Origin: Adineta steineri
Lineage: Eukaryota > Rotifera > Eurotatoria > Adinetida > Adinetidae
NCBI GenBank assembly: GCA_905250115.1
Contig: CAJNOI010000125.1
Coordinates: 226,156-290,155 of the forward strand
Length of the DNA stretch: 64,000 nt
Direction: 5' to 3'
The notes under the pieces were generated by a model. That model ran no database searches, had not been told where the DNA came from, and saw nothing but the letters and a program-made list of their open reading frames with translations. Position 1 is the first letter of the stretch, and the number at the start of each line of letters is the position of its first letter. Positions 36,841-47,768 of this stretch are shown here, one piece after another. A program made the translations under genes and the position numbers.

Positions 36841-36909
36841 ATAATTCGAAATAAATTATGCTCGCTTGATGTCCAAAACTGCGCTATTGTAGAGAATGTC
36901 TCTGAAATT

Positions 36910-36920
36910 TTATTTTTTAG
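36910..36920 (+). promoter_or_regulatory. Candidate trans-splice acceptor between paired genes
   Basis: TTTTATTTTTTAG ends 22 bases before the ATG at 36943, within the 102-bp gap. An acceptor here is what a trans-spliced operon would need. Confidence 0.5.
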
Positions 36921-36942
36921 ATATACTATTTGAGAAGCGCAA

Positions 36943-37530
36943 ATGTCTGTGATTATTCAGCGGATACATTCACATTCCGACGATGAACGACCGTATAAAC
37001 GTCCGCGTCAAGATCAGTCAGGAAAACCAAGCAATGCTACTGCTTCACTCATTATTTCGAGATCACGCAAAGACTCAGCCAAAGATATAGCACACCGTAT
37101 AGAGCAGTCTAATTGTGTGGAACTTACATCAATTTTATTTGATGTTTATGCATACACGGTCATCATGCCTAATCTCCCACAGTTTTATTCGGGTTCAATG
37201 CCGACCAATGACTGGTACGATGACGTTTATTACTATGTCCAGCTCGACTTCAACGGAGAAAAACTCAACAAAATGCAAAATGAGCTCGTTCAATCAGTCC
37301 AGCAAGTAGCTACATCAGAATGTGGCGGTTTAACCAACCAACAATGGCGATGTCATGTTTGTCTCAATATTCGAGTTGGTAGACGTCATGACAGTGCAAA
37401 ACTGAAGAAGATACATTCCTCAGAGGTTGATCGTGTCAAGAGACTCGCCCTGGATGTTCTGGATGGTAGACAGCAGGAAACTGTTCTAGCCCTTCTTGGG
37501 ATTCTTGAGAAATGCGCAAAAAAGGAATAA
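36943..37530 (+). CDS. Uncharacterised partner protein (195 aa)
   Basis: Intronless, on the same strand and with the same less AT-rich codon use as the HEPN-like gene before it. The N-terminal 30 residues are basic and disordered (RPYKRPRQDQSGKP), a possible nuclear-localisation signal. The middle has a beta-like tyrosine-rich patch (YDDVYYYVQLDFNGEKLNK) and a CHVC pair near residue 132; the C-terminus is helical (VDRVKRLALDVLDGRQQETV). I know no family. Proximity, shared composition and an acceptor in the short gap suggest it is expressed with the HEPN-like gene, possibly as partner or regulator; that role is inference only. Confidence 0.65.
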   Translation: MSVIIQRIHSHSDDERPYKRPRQDQSGKPSNATASLIISRSRKDSAKDIAHRIEQSNCVELTSILFDVYAYTVIMPNLPQFYSGSMPTNDWYDDVYYYVQLDFNGEKLNKMQNELVQSVQQVATSECGGLTNQQWRCHVCLNIRVGRRHDSAKLKKIHSSEVDRVKRLALDVLDGRQQETVLALLGILEKCAKKE

Positions 37531-38182
37531 TGGAGCAAGCAAATACTTCGTGCGATGAGTTTTAAGAGTTTGTTATTTTTCGAAAGCTTTATCTATATTT
37601 ATAAAGAAGAATGTCTGTCTGTTCGCTATTGATTCAGTCCCTGTAATAGCTACGATCTCAAAACTTTCCACGATGCTTTCTTAGGTCTCAGGGAAGACTG
37701 ACGAGGGGGATTGGCATAGTTATCGGGAGGTGAGAAGGGGGGCGTAGGCGTGGATGTAAGTGGATGTGGATGTTGGTGTAGGTGTGGATGTGGGTGGGTG
37801 TGGTTGTTAGTATGGATGTGGGTGTGGGTGTAGTTGTTAGTATGGATGTGGGTGTGATTGGGGATTCAGCTTTTTTCACCGTCATTGACACCCTTTCAAC
37901 AATAGCACTGTAGCTTCTTCTCAACACGCGACACATCCAAACGCGTCGATGTTAGCATTCAGTCACAAAAATCGAGATGATGTCATTTTCGATCTTCTAA
38001 TGTTTTTGAGTCACTATTGATGATGCAGTCAATTTTGTATTAGAAAACTTCATCAACAACTCGAATATTCTACCCATAATGGATGTCGATTCAGTCTCTC
38101 ATTCCCTATATTCATCATAGATACTTTTACAAATGTATAACATCTTCTAGTGAAAGCTCTTATGAAAGATATCTTAGTTCTC
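37531..38182. other. Intergenic region with G-rich array
   Basis: No supportable gene. It holds the G-rich telomere-like array at 37727-37862 and otherwise unremarkable AT-rich sequence. Confidence 0.5.
37727..37862 (+). repeat. Expanded telomere-like G-rich array without a C-rich partner
   Basis: About 135 bp of GGATGTGGGTG-type units. Part of it repeats with a period of about 30 bp (GGATGTGGGTG..., then GTTGTTAGTAT, twice). Unlike the other copies no C-rich arm follows. The G runs could form quadruplexes on the plus strand. Confidence 0.8.
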
Positions 38183-38972
38183 TTAAGGACCCCCCTCGGG
38201 GTCAAAAAACGTTTTTCTTCAAAAATACCGATTTTCAGATTCATTCATATTTAGGTAGCCCATTATCTACACTTTCGAATAGACTATCACTTATCGGTTC
38301 TATGATGGTTTTTGAGGGTTTTTTAGTGAGTTTTCTAAAAAACCTCCTCGAATTTTTTTCCGAAAACCTCAGTTATTGAAGCTATTTGAATTTTTCTCTA
38401 TACCAAGTTTTTTAGAAAAAAAATTTCGATAATCAACGTAAGAACTTGTTTTGTGTTTTTTTAGAAAGTGTTTTTTATGTTTTATCTGTTAGTACTTCAA
38501 ATTTTTCTCCACCATTTTGAATGGTAGAAAGCTCGGGAAGGTTTTAAAATGAAGCTAAAGCTCAGTTTGACAGCGTAGCAAAACCAGAATTTTTATTTTC
38601 AACTTAGTTCTATATAAAAAAATCAAGTTTTCTAGAAAGTTAACCTCAAGTTTTTCCAAAAACCTTTTCAAAATAAAAAAATTTATTTTTTTCAAAAAAA
38701 ACGGCTTTGCTAGGCTCTAGCAATAAGTGTTCTGTACATTTTGACGCTATCCAAAGATCGATACCGTTAAAACTACGGGAAAAAGTTTTGAATTACGAGC
38801 ACCTACTTTTTGACCCCTAATGTTAGAATAACTCCCGAAAAACTCAATATTTTCAGCTCAACTTTTTGCTGAAGACTATTGAAGGTCAGATGGATATTTA
38901 GTAGAAATTTCACTAAGATTGAGTGCTCTGGAAAAAAAATAGATTTTTGACCCGGGGGGGGGGGGGGCTTAA
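38183..38972. mobile_element. Candidate non-autonomous DNA transposon with TTAA ends (790 bp)
   Basis: TTAA occurs at both boundaries. The left end reads TTAAGGACCCCCCTCGGGGT followed by CAAAAA; the right end reads TTTTTGACCCGGGG, a run of 14 G in all, then CTTAA. The imperfect inverted ends and TTAA target fit a piggyBac-like MITE. The interior is A/T-homopolymer-rich without a transposase. The G run may be variable in length or a sequencing artefact. Confidence 0.55.
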
Positions 38973-40042
38973 ACCATATTATACATTCATCTAGGATGTT
39001 TTCATTGTTCTTAATTTTATCTTCAATGCTTACGATTTAACTATACTATGTCTATCAAAAATGTAACAATCAAAACTGCAACACTTGTAACAAACTACAA
39101 TGTACTAAGATCTCGAGAAATTCACAAACTTAATTTGACAAACATGATCGTTTCAGATAACAGCCTAGAATTTTAGTAGATGAATCTATCATCACTATTC
39201 CGATGATGATGAATTCGAGATTATTGCAGCTCTGCAAGCTTACATAGATCACATACGCATATGGCATACTATCTCGTCTTTTCAAGATGATAATCAACTC
39301 ATCCTTATTGTTTTACATCGATATAAAATTGTGTGAGTTATTATCATCACCAGCTGGCTCAAACGTGTAATGATCTTAACAAAAATTGAAAAATTTTCAT
39401 CCTTCTTCATGCTGATCAATGGCAATTTCCAAACCGTTTGTGAAAGAATTATTAATCGTCGAAAATTTGCAATCTACAATATGGTTGGACAACACCATCT
39501 TTTGTCATTAAGAAAAAAATTGGTTTTAATACGACATTGTGTATACTCTTAGAAGTACGAGTACACCTTAAATATACTGAATTTATGTTAACATATAATA
39601 TTATTTTGTTAATAAATCTCAATTTCATATCGAATGCTTTGCATCCCAATGAAAATCATAATTTAACTCGTATTCTTACAACCAGAGATCATCATTTCTC
39701 AAATTTTTAGAACCAGACTTGATCAGATCCGAGACTCATTTAACAAGTTTTAATCTCAGGGAATTTTTATTGTACATGAAAATCAGTTTATGGATATTTT
39801 TTAAAACAATTAAGATGAACTTTATGTCTGTTCATATTTGATTTTCACTTATGTTCATAATCTCAGATGCTTTTCTATTAATTCTGCAATAGATACTAAA
39901 TTTCTTGTTGAAAAAAGAAACACTCAGTTATTTACAGAATTGTCTGTTTGATTGGTTGTTCTTCTGAATATAGCTAGACGACACTCAATAGCCCATTGAA
40001 TGACGCAAATGAATCATAAGGTAGTTTAAAAAAATGAATTCT

Positions 40043-40160
40043 AAAACAATTGAGTTTCTATTGATTTTTATTAATGCTTTCAAAATGTTCTGCTAGGGTC
40101 CCTACAGCCTTACGATGGTGAGGGTGAGGGAGGAAACACAAACACATAATCAAGACCCTG
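40043..40160 (+). repeat. 118-bp dispersed repeat, copy B
   Basis: Full-length match to 34558-34675 in the same orientation. It includes a G-rich segment (GGTGAGGGTGAGGG) reminiscent of a single telomere-like arm. Confidence 0.85.
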
Positions 40161-40509
40161 ATAGAACCTTTATAGATTCTTTATGTATAATTTTTGAATT
40201 ATTCTGTAACTCATTTGCTTTTATCAAAATAGACTCAATCTGTGAAACAAATTTTGTTCTGTTGTATTGGGGTTTTCATTTGCTTCTGACAAACTCGTTT
40301 ATCTGTGTTGATAAGAACGAATACAAGAGAAACAAGAGTTACCTCTCGCAAACACAGACAAATACAAAGAACAGAGATAAAGAATGTGCACATAAAAAAT
40401 TTATTTCTATCTAACTCAGACAATTTTCATTGCCTTAATGAGGTTCTTCTAAACGTCTTATTGAACTTGGCCTCACTTTGTAAGGTATGTTAATATAACT
40501 TGATCACTA

Positions 40510-40555
40510 TTGAGGGTTAGAGAGATACAATACTCACTCACACCTGCACCCTGAT
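40510..40555. repeat. Telomere-like inverted repeat (short, diverged)
   Basis: TTGAGGGTTAGAGAG on the left, CTCACTCACACCTGCACCCTG on the right. Confidence 0.5.
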
Positions 40556-40760
40556 CTTCATCAATGACAAAGTTGCATATCTAAATTTTAAAACCATAAT
40601 AAATAGAGATTGAGAGAACACGCGAATTATTTCTTTAATCAATAATAACATATTATTCTTTTTTTGACTGTCAAAAACACAGAATTTATTGGATAATTAT
40701 ATATAAATTAAACACATAACATTTGAGAACTCTATACTAGTTTTAGTTTTTTGTATTAAG

Positions 40761-43700
40761 ATGGCTACTGCTGTTCTACCCGATGATGATTTTCACACAA
40801 ATGCCGATGATAAGTCTCTGGAAATATTCTCACTGATTTGGCTCGATGCAAATGTAGACGTTAAAGACACTCGAGATACAGAAGTAAAATTACGGTCGAT
40901 TATTAATCATATCAAGAAATTTCAAGATATAAAACAATGTCAACAATATATTGAACAAACATCACAAAAAGATCGATTAATACTTATTGTTAATGGTCGA
41001 TTAGGACAAGAAATAGTACCCTACATTCATCAACTTCGACAAGTCATATCAATTTATGTTTATTGTATGGATAGGACGAGTAATCAACAATGGGCTTTCA
41101 AATTTACAAAAGTAAGACTATGCTAAAAGATTGTTATTTCATTGTATTATTTTTTCTACAGATAAAACCTGTTGTTGTTGATCTTGATGAACTTGTCACT
41201 CAAATTACAACACATCATAAAATTCAGAAAAAGGTAGAAGAACCATTATCAATCAATATTTTCACAACAAATGTTGGGGCAGGGAAATCAACAATAAGAG
41301 TTAATGGACAATTTGTTTTTTCTCAAATTCTTGTTGACTGTCTTCTACGATTGGAATCTAATGAGATTGATAAGAATGAACTTATTAATCTTTGTAAAAA
41401 TGAATACGAAGGAAATTATATCGAACTAAACAATCTTCGTGAATTTGAAGAAGATTATTCCCCCAATAAAGTGGTATGGTGGTATACAAAAGAAACATTC
41501 TTTTATAAAACTCTTAATGCAGCTCTACGTGCACAAAATATTCATATGATTTTTTTATTTCGTGCATTTATTTATGATATCTATCGTCAATTGCAAGAAT
41601 CTCAATCTAAACATCCTGTGCAAGTTTACCGAAGTCAACTAATGTCGAGCGATGAGTTAGATGGTCTTAAAAATAATATTGGTCAGTTCATTTCAATAAA
41701 TTCAATGTTTTCTACTAGTAAAGAACGTACAACAGCTGTCTTCTATTTGGGTGAAATAACTACACAGATTGATTCGGAACGAGTATTATTTGAAATTGAT
41801 GCTGATCCAAAGATGATTACTACAAAACCATTTGCTGATATTAGTGCACTTAGTTATTTTCCACATGAATCAGAAGTTCTCTTTATGATTGGTTCCATTT
41901 TTCGTCTTAATGATATTTATTGTAATGATGATCAAATATGGATCATTAAAATGACTTTATGTAATGATGATGAACATGATTTAAAACAAGTTCTTATGTA
42001 TATGAAACAACAAATTGAAAGTGAAGAAACAAATCTTCGAACATTAGGAAAATTATTATGGAAAATGGGTAAACTTGATCTTGCTGAAAAGTATTTTAAT
42101 CGTTTATTACAAGAACTTCCGTCAAGTGATCCTTTGCTTAGCAGTTTATATGAAGACCTTGGTGAATTGGCATCACAAACAGGTGACTATGATATAAGTG
42201 TTCAATGGCATCAAAAATCACTCGCAATCAAAACTAAAAATCAATTAACTGTTAATAAAACAAACAATTCCATCGGTAAGTTTATTGAAGGAAAATCTCT
42301 GATTTTCAAGCAAAGTGATCTACAAAAAAAATGAGTCTTTTATCGCCGAAGAAAATTTTTAAGAAATTCAAAAAGGTGAAACTGGTTGAGAAAAATAAAT
42401 ATTCCTTTAAAAAATGACGTTTTGCGTTTATCAGTTAGTTATTTTAGATGACAGAAAATTATTTAGAATCGAACTCAAATCGATACATTCAATATTGACT
42501 AACATTTATTTATGTTTCTAAATCATGACACTTATATGAATATTGCATCAGTTATCCAATTCGGATGCGAATATAGATGAAGTACTCAGTGATTACTATC
42601 GATTCGTAAATATATGAAAATAATCAAAGTGACACTTTCATGTAAATTTAGAAGAAAAAGAAAAGAAAACGTTTTCATTCAATATCATTTATAATTCAAG
42701 TTTTATAGCATAATATGTCTCACTGAATTTCTAATATAAATCTTGAAGGTGTGGGTGTGGATACTGTATTTACCTATCACCCACACCTTCAAAAATAAAC
42801 AAACTCATTCAGATGAAATTAATCAAATTTTCTTTTCAAATATAAAAACAATTTTATTAAATAAATTTTAAACTAAATTAAATTAAAATCATTTTTATTT
42901 TATTACATTTTAAGATAATACTTTTTTTATTCGCATTTATTCATCAATTTTATTCAACTATAAATCAAATCTTTTTTCTTTTAGAACAATCAGTTCTTCT
43001 CAATCATATTAATATCGACACCAAATGGAAACAATATGGAATTACTATTGCTGGAGGAAATGGACGAGGCAATCAATTAAATCAACTCTCTCTTCCTCAG
43101 GGTATCTATGTTGATGATGATCATCAAACTATTTATGTTGCCGATTGTTCGAATCATCGTATTGTTAAATGGAAATATGAAGCAAAGAATGGTCAAGTTG
43201 TTGCAGGTGGAAAAGGAAATGGGGATCAAAGTAATCAATTGAATGGTCCAACAGATGTGATTGTTGATGAAAAGAATGATTCTCTCATCATTTGTGATCG
43301 AGACAACAGACAAGTGGTACAATGGCCTCGTCAAAATGGTAAAAATGGAGAAACAATCATTTCCGATATTCACTGTGATACTTTAACAATGGGTAAAAAT
43401 GGAGATCTTTATGTCTCTGATTGGAAGAAGAATGAAGTGAGACGATGGAAACAAGGAGAGAGCGAAGGAACAATCGTAGCAGGTGGAAATGGATACGGAA
43501 ATCATCTCAATCAACTCAATTGGCCTACTTATATCTTCGTTGATGAAAATCACTCAGTTTATGTATCGGATTCTGGAAACCATCGTGTGATGAAATGGAT
43601 GGAAAGTGCAAAAGAAGGTATTGTTGTTGCTGGTGGAAAAGGGCATGGGAATAGTTTGACACAATTGTGTAATCCTCAAGGGGTGATTATTGACCATTTG

Positions 43701-43925
43701 GGTAGTGTTTATGTCGCTGACTGGAGCAATCATCGAGTAATGCGTTGGTGTGAAGGATCTTGCGAAGGTAGTATTGTTGTTGGTGGAAATGGAAAAGGAG
43801 AACAATCAAATCAGTTGAATCGTCCCACAGATTTATCATTCGACGTTCAAGGTAATCTCTATGTTGTCGATTCTAGCAATGATCGAATACAAAAATTTGA
43901 AATTGATTTGAATTATATTTGTTGA
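40761..43925 (+). CDS. ADP-ribosyltransferase-TPR-NHL fusion protein (801 aa)
   Basis: Three exons, 40761-41111, 41162-42275 and 42985-43925, with GT-AG junctions and matching phases sum to 2406 nt. Residues 1-250 are an unassigned N-terminal domain. An arginine-type mono-ADP-ribosyltransferase fold follows with the expected R-S-E triad: R274 in VYRSQ, S301-T-S303 in FSTS, and E353/E355 in HESEVLF. About two TPR units follow (LRTLGKLLWKMGKLDLAEKYF; YEDLGELASQTGDYDISVQW). The last exon encodes six NHL repeats (NQLNQ..P.G, then VYVADWSNHRVMRW), enough for a six-bladed propeller. ART-TPR proteins are abundant in bdelloids. The propeller could recruit substrate. If the last intron were not used, the ART-TPR part would end at 42334 and NHL would be a separate gene; phase agreement favours fusion. 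Confidence 0.8.
42276..42984 (+). other. Intron 2 of the ART-TPR-NHL gene
   Basis: A 709-bp intron, much longer than the 50-bp first intron. It is very AT-rich and carries a well-preserved telomere-like inverted repeat at 42741-42793. Confidence 0.6.
42741..42793. repeat. Telomere-like inverted repeat in an intron
   Basis: TCTTGAAGGTGTGGGTGTGG and CACCCACACCTTCAA enclose a short AT-rich spacer. Both arms carry the same change (GAAGG, CCTTC) relative to the family end GAGGG, a compensatory pair. Confidence 0.85.
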
Positions 43926-43985
43926 GATTGATGATGAAATGAATGATTAAAATTTTTTGTTTATTTTGATTGAAAACTAAATAAA

Positions 43986-44049
43986 TGAGTGTGGGTGTGG
44001 ATATGGATGAAGACAAATCTATCATATATACCCACACCCACCCTCAAGA
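43986..44049. repeat. Telomere-like inverted repeat
   Basis: TGAGTGTGGGTGTGGATATGG on the left and ACCCACACCCACCCTCAAGAT on the right. It sits between two convergent genes, just after the ART-TPR-NHL stop. Confidence 0.85.
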
Positions 44050-44071
44050 TAGTATGGTATTGTTATAATAA

Positions 44072-45499
44072 CTAGCCTGTATATCTTTTTGGTCGATTGT
44101 TAATTGGTGTCATTGACAAACTTTTCTGATACACATCATTGTAAATATGATAATATTTATGATCGATTGGTAGTTGATTCACTTGTTTAGTGTCTGAAAT
44201 ATGTGACAATCCATATTTATTCATTAATTGATGTCTTTGATCGGAATTAATAAAACCACGTAATTCACTTAATTCAAAATATTTAGCAAAACCTTGTCTA
44301 ATTTTTGGAAATGACTTATTGTTTAATAAATGTTCGTATTGTTTCATTACTAAATGAAATAGTAGATCATTTTTATTATCATCAATACTTTTATAAGAAT
44401 CAATGTAGCCTTCTGCTTCTGCCCATTGATTGGGATATATACTTTTAAAACTAGACCAAGTTCGTTTTTTATTATGATGATCTAAATAAGGTATACAAAT
44501 TGTTAACATATCTTTAGTTGCTACCATAAATTTGTCTAATTCAGTTTTGGATACACCATTTTTCATATAATTATCAAATAATTCCTTTTCTTTTTGTTGA
44601 TTTTCCACTGCTTCTGCATGTTTAGTTTCTATTATATATCTAATACACATTACTTTACATAGTCGTTTAACTAATGCATCTGGAATAAGATGTTCTGATT
44701 CACGTATTTTCTGTTTAGAAAGACATTTTATTCCATAAGAATATCCATTGCCATGTACGCCAACTAATCCTATTATATGATCATTATTAAAATTTTCGTC
44801 AAATGGTAAATTTCTCAATTCCTGAACAGGGGATAGTTTTTTATTGCCAAAATCAACTTGCGATATATAATAACGATGATAACCATTTTCAATTATATTT
44901 CCAATCTGTTGATTAGTTCTAATTTGATTTGCAATTGCTTTTCGAATCTTATTCAAATCAGATGAACTGATATCATCGCCTTTTGTTTCCATAATTGCAT
45001 GTATTAAATAACTATTATCAATATTATTCTTATCCCAATCATCTGGACAAATTAAATCAGGAAAAAATGTTCCGTCAACATTATTTATTTTAATTGATGT
45101 TTTTAATACATTTGCTATTGCATGAATACAAATCATATCCATTGATCCACCTTCTTCAACAATACTTGTAACTAAATTTGGATTTTTTGATAAATTTTCC
45201 TTGTGTTGTTTTTTATTTTCTTGAAATTTTTTCCATAATAAATTATCTTTATGATGTTGATGATATTTTTGTGCAGTTTTACCATTTTTTCTTAATAATT
45301 GATTAGCACGTTGATTTAAAATTGGTTCAACTAATTTTGTTCTAATATCAGCATCAATTTTAGTTTCTAATAATGCAGTCCATTGTTCAGTAAATTTATT
45401 CAAATCATTTTTATTAGAGACATCCACATCGACACCATCGGTTACTCTGATTAGCACAGAAAAAGTCCGATACGGAATTGGAGAACGACACACTTTCAT
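44072..45499 (-). pseudogene. Truncated copy of the C-terminal domain of the SecA-linked protein
   Basis: An open frame of 475 residues. From about residue 30 it closely follows the C-terminal domain of the decayed gene at 6880-11330 (LLRKNGKTAQKYHQ.HKDNLLWKKF; ENGYHRYYISQ). The first 30 residues are unrelated, so the copy is cut at its 5' end near 45415, and no SecA core precedes it. Relative to the other copy it lacks about 45 residues including GHF, and the motif cysteine is replaced by tyrosine (DNSYLIHAI instead of DNNCLIHAI), so a protease, if it was one, would be dead. It preserves the C-terminal 230 residues in an open frame. It may be a recent pseudogene or a non-catalytic protein. 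Confidence 0.6.
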
Positions 45500-46309
45500 T
45501 GCCTCTTAGCAGTTTGTGTTTTTAGCTTCTAAGAATAATGAGTTTTCCCACTCCTCTTCCCTTTATGGATTTTTCCCTCTTGTCTATTATTTTGTTTGCT
45601 TAGAATTTTCTCTCCTCTTCCCGTTATAGAATTCTTTTTTCTTTTTGTAGGGTAAGTTCTCACTCTCTCGTCTTTTTAAAGACGCCGCAGTTGTTTTTCT
45701 CTTTACACAATTCTACTACATTAGATTGCAGCAGTAAAAGAAGAAAACAATTGTTCTCGCTTCATCGAAGAAAGATCAACAATCGCTTCCATTTTTTCAC
45801 ATCTACTATATAAAAAAAGCAGCTCTACACATAAGAAAAATAGTTTTTTTTATCACACATTTAAGATAGAATCTGGGAGACAGAGTGAAGAGTTAGGTGA
45901 CCGTTCTTGATAAAATTAAGTTCCTCAATAGTCGAAATCTCTAGAAACGAGATATGAATGCAAAGAAACTTGTTTCCCATATTAATGCTCAGTGCTCAAT
46001 CTTAGTAAACCGTATCAGAGGCACAGCAGACTTTTGACGAGTCAACATCTGTAGTAAAATACTTTTAAAGAGTCATTGCACAGGAACCATGATCCACCCT
46101 ATTCAATGGGAAATGTTAGGTTTCCAAACTCTATACTGTTTTGAGGAGCCCATTATTTGAGACCTAAAATCACACATTTAAACCTTCAAACATGCCCATA
46201 CTAATCAGAGAATCGTTCGAAGTGATTCACCGCTTAATTTCTGATATTCTCAGCATATCGAAGGCATCTCTATACTTGCTTAACCCCAAAAAGATTTGGG
46301 CCCATGGAT

Positions 46310-46397
46310 TCTTGAGGGTAGGTGTGTATGCGGCGCGATTGAAGAAGAGACCATCACCAGATACCTTCACCCACACCAACACGCACACCCATATCCA
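46310..46397. repeat. Telomere-like inverted repeat
   Basis: TTCTTGAGGGTAGGTGTGTATG on the left; CACCCACACCAACACGCACACC on the right; the spacer is about 40 bp and not AT-rich. Confidence 0.7.
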
Positions 46398-46723
46398 GAA
46401 AACAACCAATTAAAATGCCAGCAGATGGCTTCTTTGCATTTTGCTTGTTCGAGTTCTGTTAATAAATGCTTTTTGTTTGTCTTCCTTTCTTTCTTTTTTA
46501 TATTTCACAACCGCGTTCTCAATAGTAACTATGTGGCGAGGTTGCCTTTTTACATCAACAAAATAATACAAACATTGTTAGTCGCAGAAAAATCGAGAAA
46601 AAAACAAGTTGCTGCCTATACAAACCGATACTGTAATCTCTGTTGTCATTCAAATCACCACACTCATTAACGAGTTCATATTTATCGCCAAGTTACAATT
46701 TAAATCAATAAGGCCGCAAAAAA

Positions 46724-46790
46724 TCTTGAGGGTGAGGATGTCAGTGTGGGTGGGTGTATGGAATAAATGAAATGCATACACCCACACACT
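46724..46790. repeat. Telomere-like inverted repeat
   Basis: TCTTGAGGGTGAGGATG and GTGTGGGTGGGTGTATG on the left; CATACACCCACACAC on the right. Confidence 0.75.
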
Positions 46791-47264
46791 GTTTTGTGGT
46801 TGTTCATCTCACCCTCATCTACTCTTATACCCGCAATCTCAGCGCACCGTCATCCTCGCCGCCTACAGAAAAAGTTTGTGTGGACAATCTGCATTTATAA
46901 GACTTCAGGGATTGTATTTTTTTCGACATTTTTTCTTCTCTTTTCTATACATAATGAATTTTTCATTTACCTTTTTTTGCGCACAGTGTGCAGGTGAGTT
47001 TTATTCCGAGTAAAGATTAAGCAGTGACGTCTGACTGAATTAGCTTTGTTCGCTTGTATATTCGTTGGAGTGATGCCATTGTTTAAACCTAATCATTGAC
47101 ATTGTGAGGACATGCAGAAAACATGTGCACGACGTCTCTCTTGATGAATTTGGTATACTTTTATACCGCGTGTGCCCCTTATACTTATTTAGACATATTG
47201 TAGTATATATGTTTCATCATTTAATATTCTCCGGAAATTAAATTCCTTCTGGACCAAGGCAGTA

Positions 47265-47434
47265 GTGTCAAACTCGAAAGTTAAATTCAACGATTCAATT
47301 ATCCTTTGTGAGTCATCCTCATTATTATTTATGCCACCAATCTCATATAGAGTCGAGTCCTTTCACTCTTCTCTTCTCCCTCATCTTCGATATCGAATAG
47401 TTGAAGAGTTGAATTCAACTTTCGAGTTCGACGC
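47265..47434. repeat. Fold-back element with ~35-bp inverted arms
   Basis: AACTCGAAAGTTAAATTCAA at 47271-47290 is mirrored by TTGAATTCAACTTTCGAGTT ending at 47429, with one mismatch, and the homology extends outward to GTGTC/GACGC. The total of 170 bp fits a small MITE-like element. A 92-residue frame across it is an artefact of the element. Confidence 0.75.
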
Positions 47435-47728
47435 ATATGCTTTTTCTCGAGATACTAAGCGTGAAGACTCATACAAATACACAGACAATTCCGTGAGTTC
47501 CATGGATTATGTGGTTTGTATACATTCTTCTTTTTTTCAGTGATTTTTAGTTGAGAATTCACAGGATTTGACTAGATTTCTTCCCTTGGGACTAGAGTAG
47601 TCGACAAGGGAACCATGAAAGTCAAAAGAATACATTAGGAAGAAATTGGCCGACCAAAGGAGAAAAAAAGGAATTAATGATAACGATTTTAAATGTATAT
47701 AATAATACTTTAATGTTTGACCAGTACT

Positions 47729-47741
47729 AATTCTATTTTAG
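47729..47741 (+). promoter_or_regulatory. Candidate trans-splice acceptor of the RING gene
   Basis: AATTCTATTTTAG ends 27 bases before the ATG at 47769. Confidence 0.4.
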
Positions 47742-47768
47742 ATAAATATAAACAAAGAATCCTTAAGA

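Larger units (their letters stand above)
38973..40758. other. Intergenic, AT-rich, with one dispersed repeat copy
   Basis: No supportable gene; overlapping short frames at 40115-40493 lack conserved features. It contains copy B of the 118-bp repeat (40043-40160) and a small telomere-like inverted repeat (40510-40555). Confidence 0.5.
45500..47740. other. Gene-poor region with two telomere-like repeats and one fold-back element
   Basis: No gene I can support; the open frames here are short and overlap repeats. It contains telomere-like inverted repeats at 46310-46397 and 46724-46790 and an inverted-repeat element at 47265-47434. Confidence 0.5.

Noticed and set aside
40115-40493. Coding gene
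   Set aside because: Three overlapping frames, one starting inside the 118-bp dispersed repeat; no domain or conserved composition.
41270-41300. P-loop NTPase motif (VGAGKST) in the ART protein
   Set aside because: The spacing does not fit GxxxxGK[ST], and no Walker B follows; the ART triad explains the domain better.
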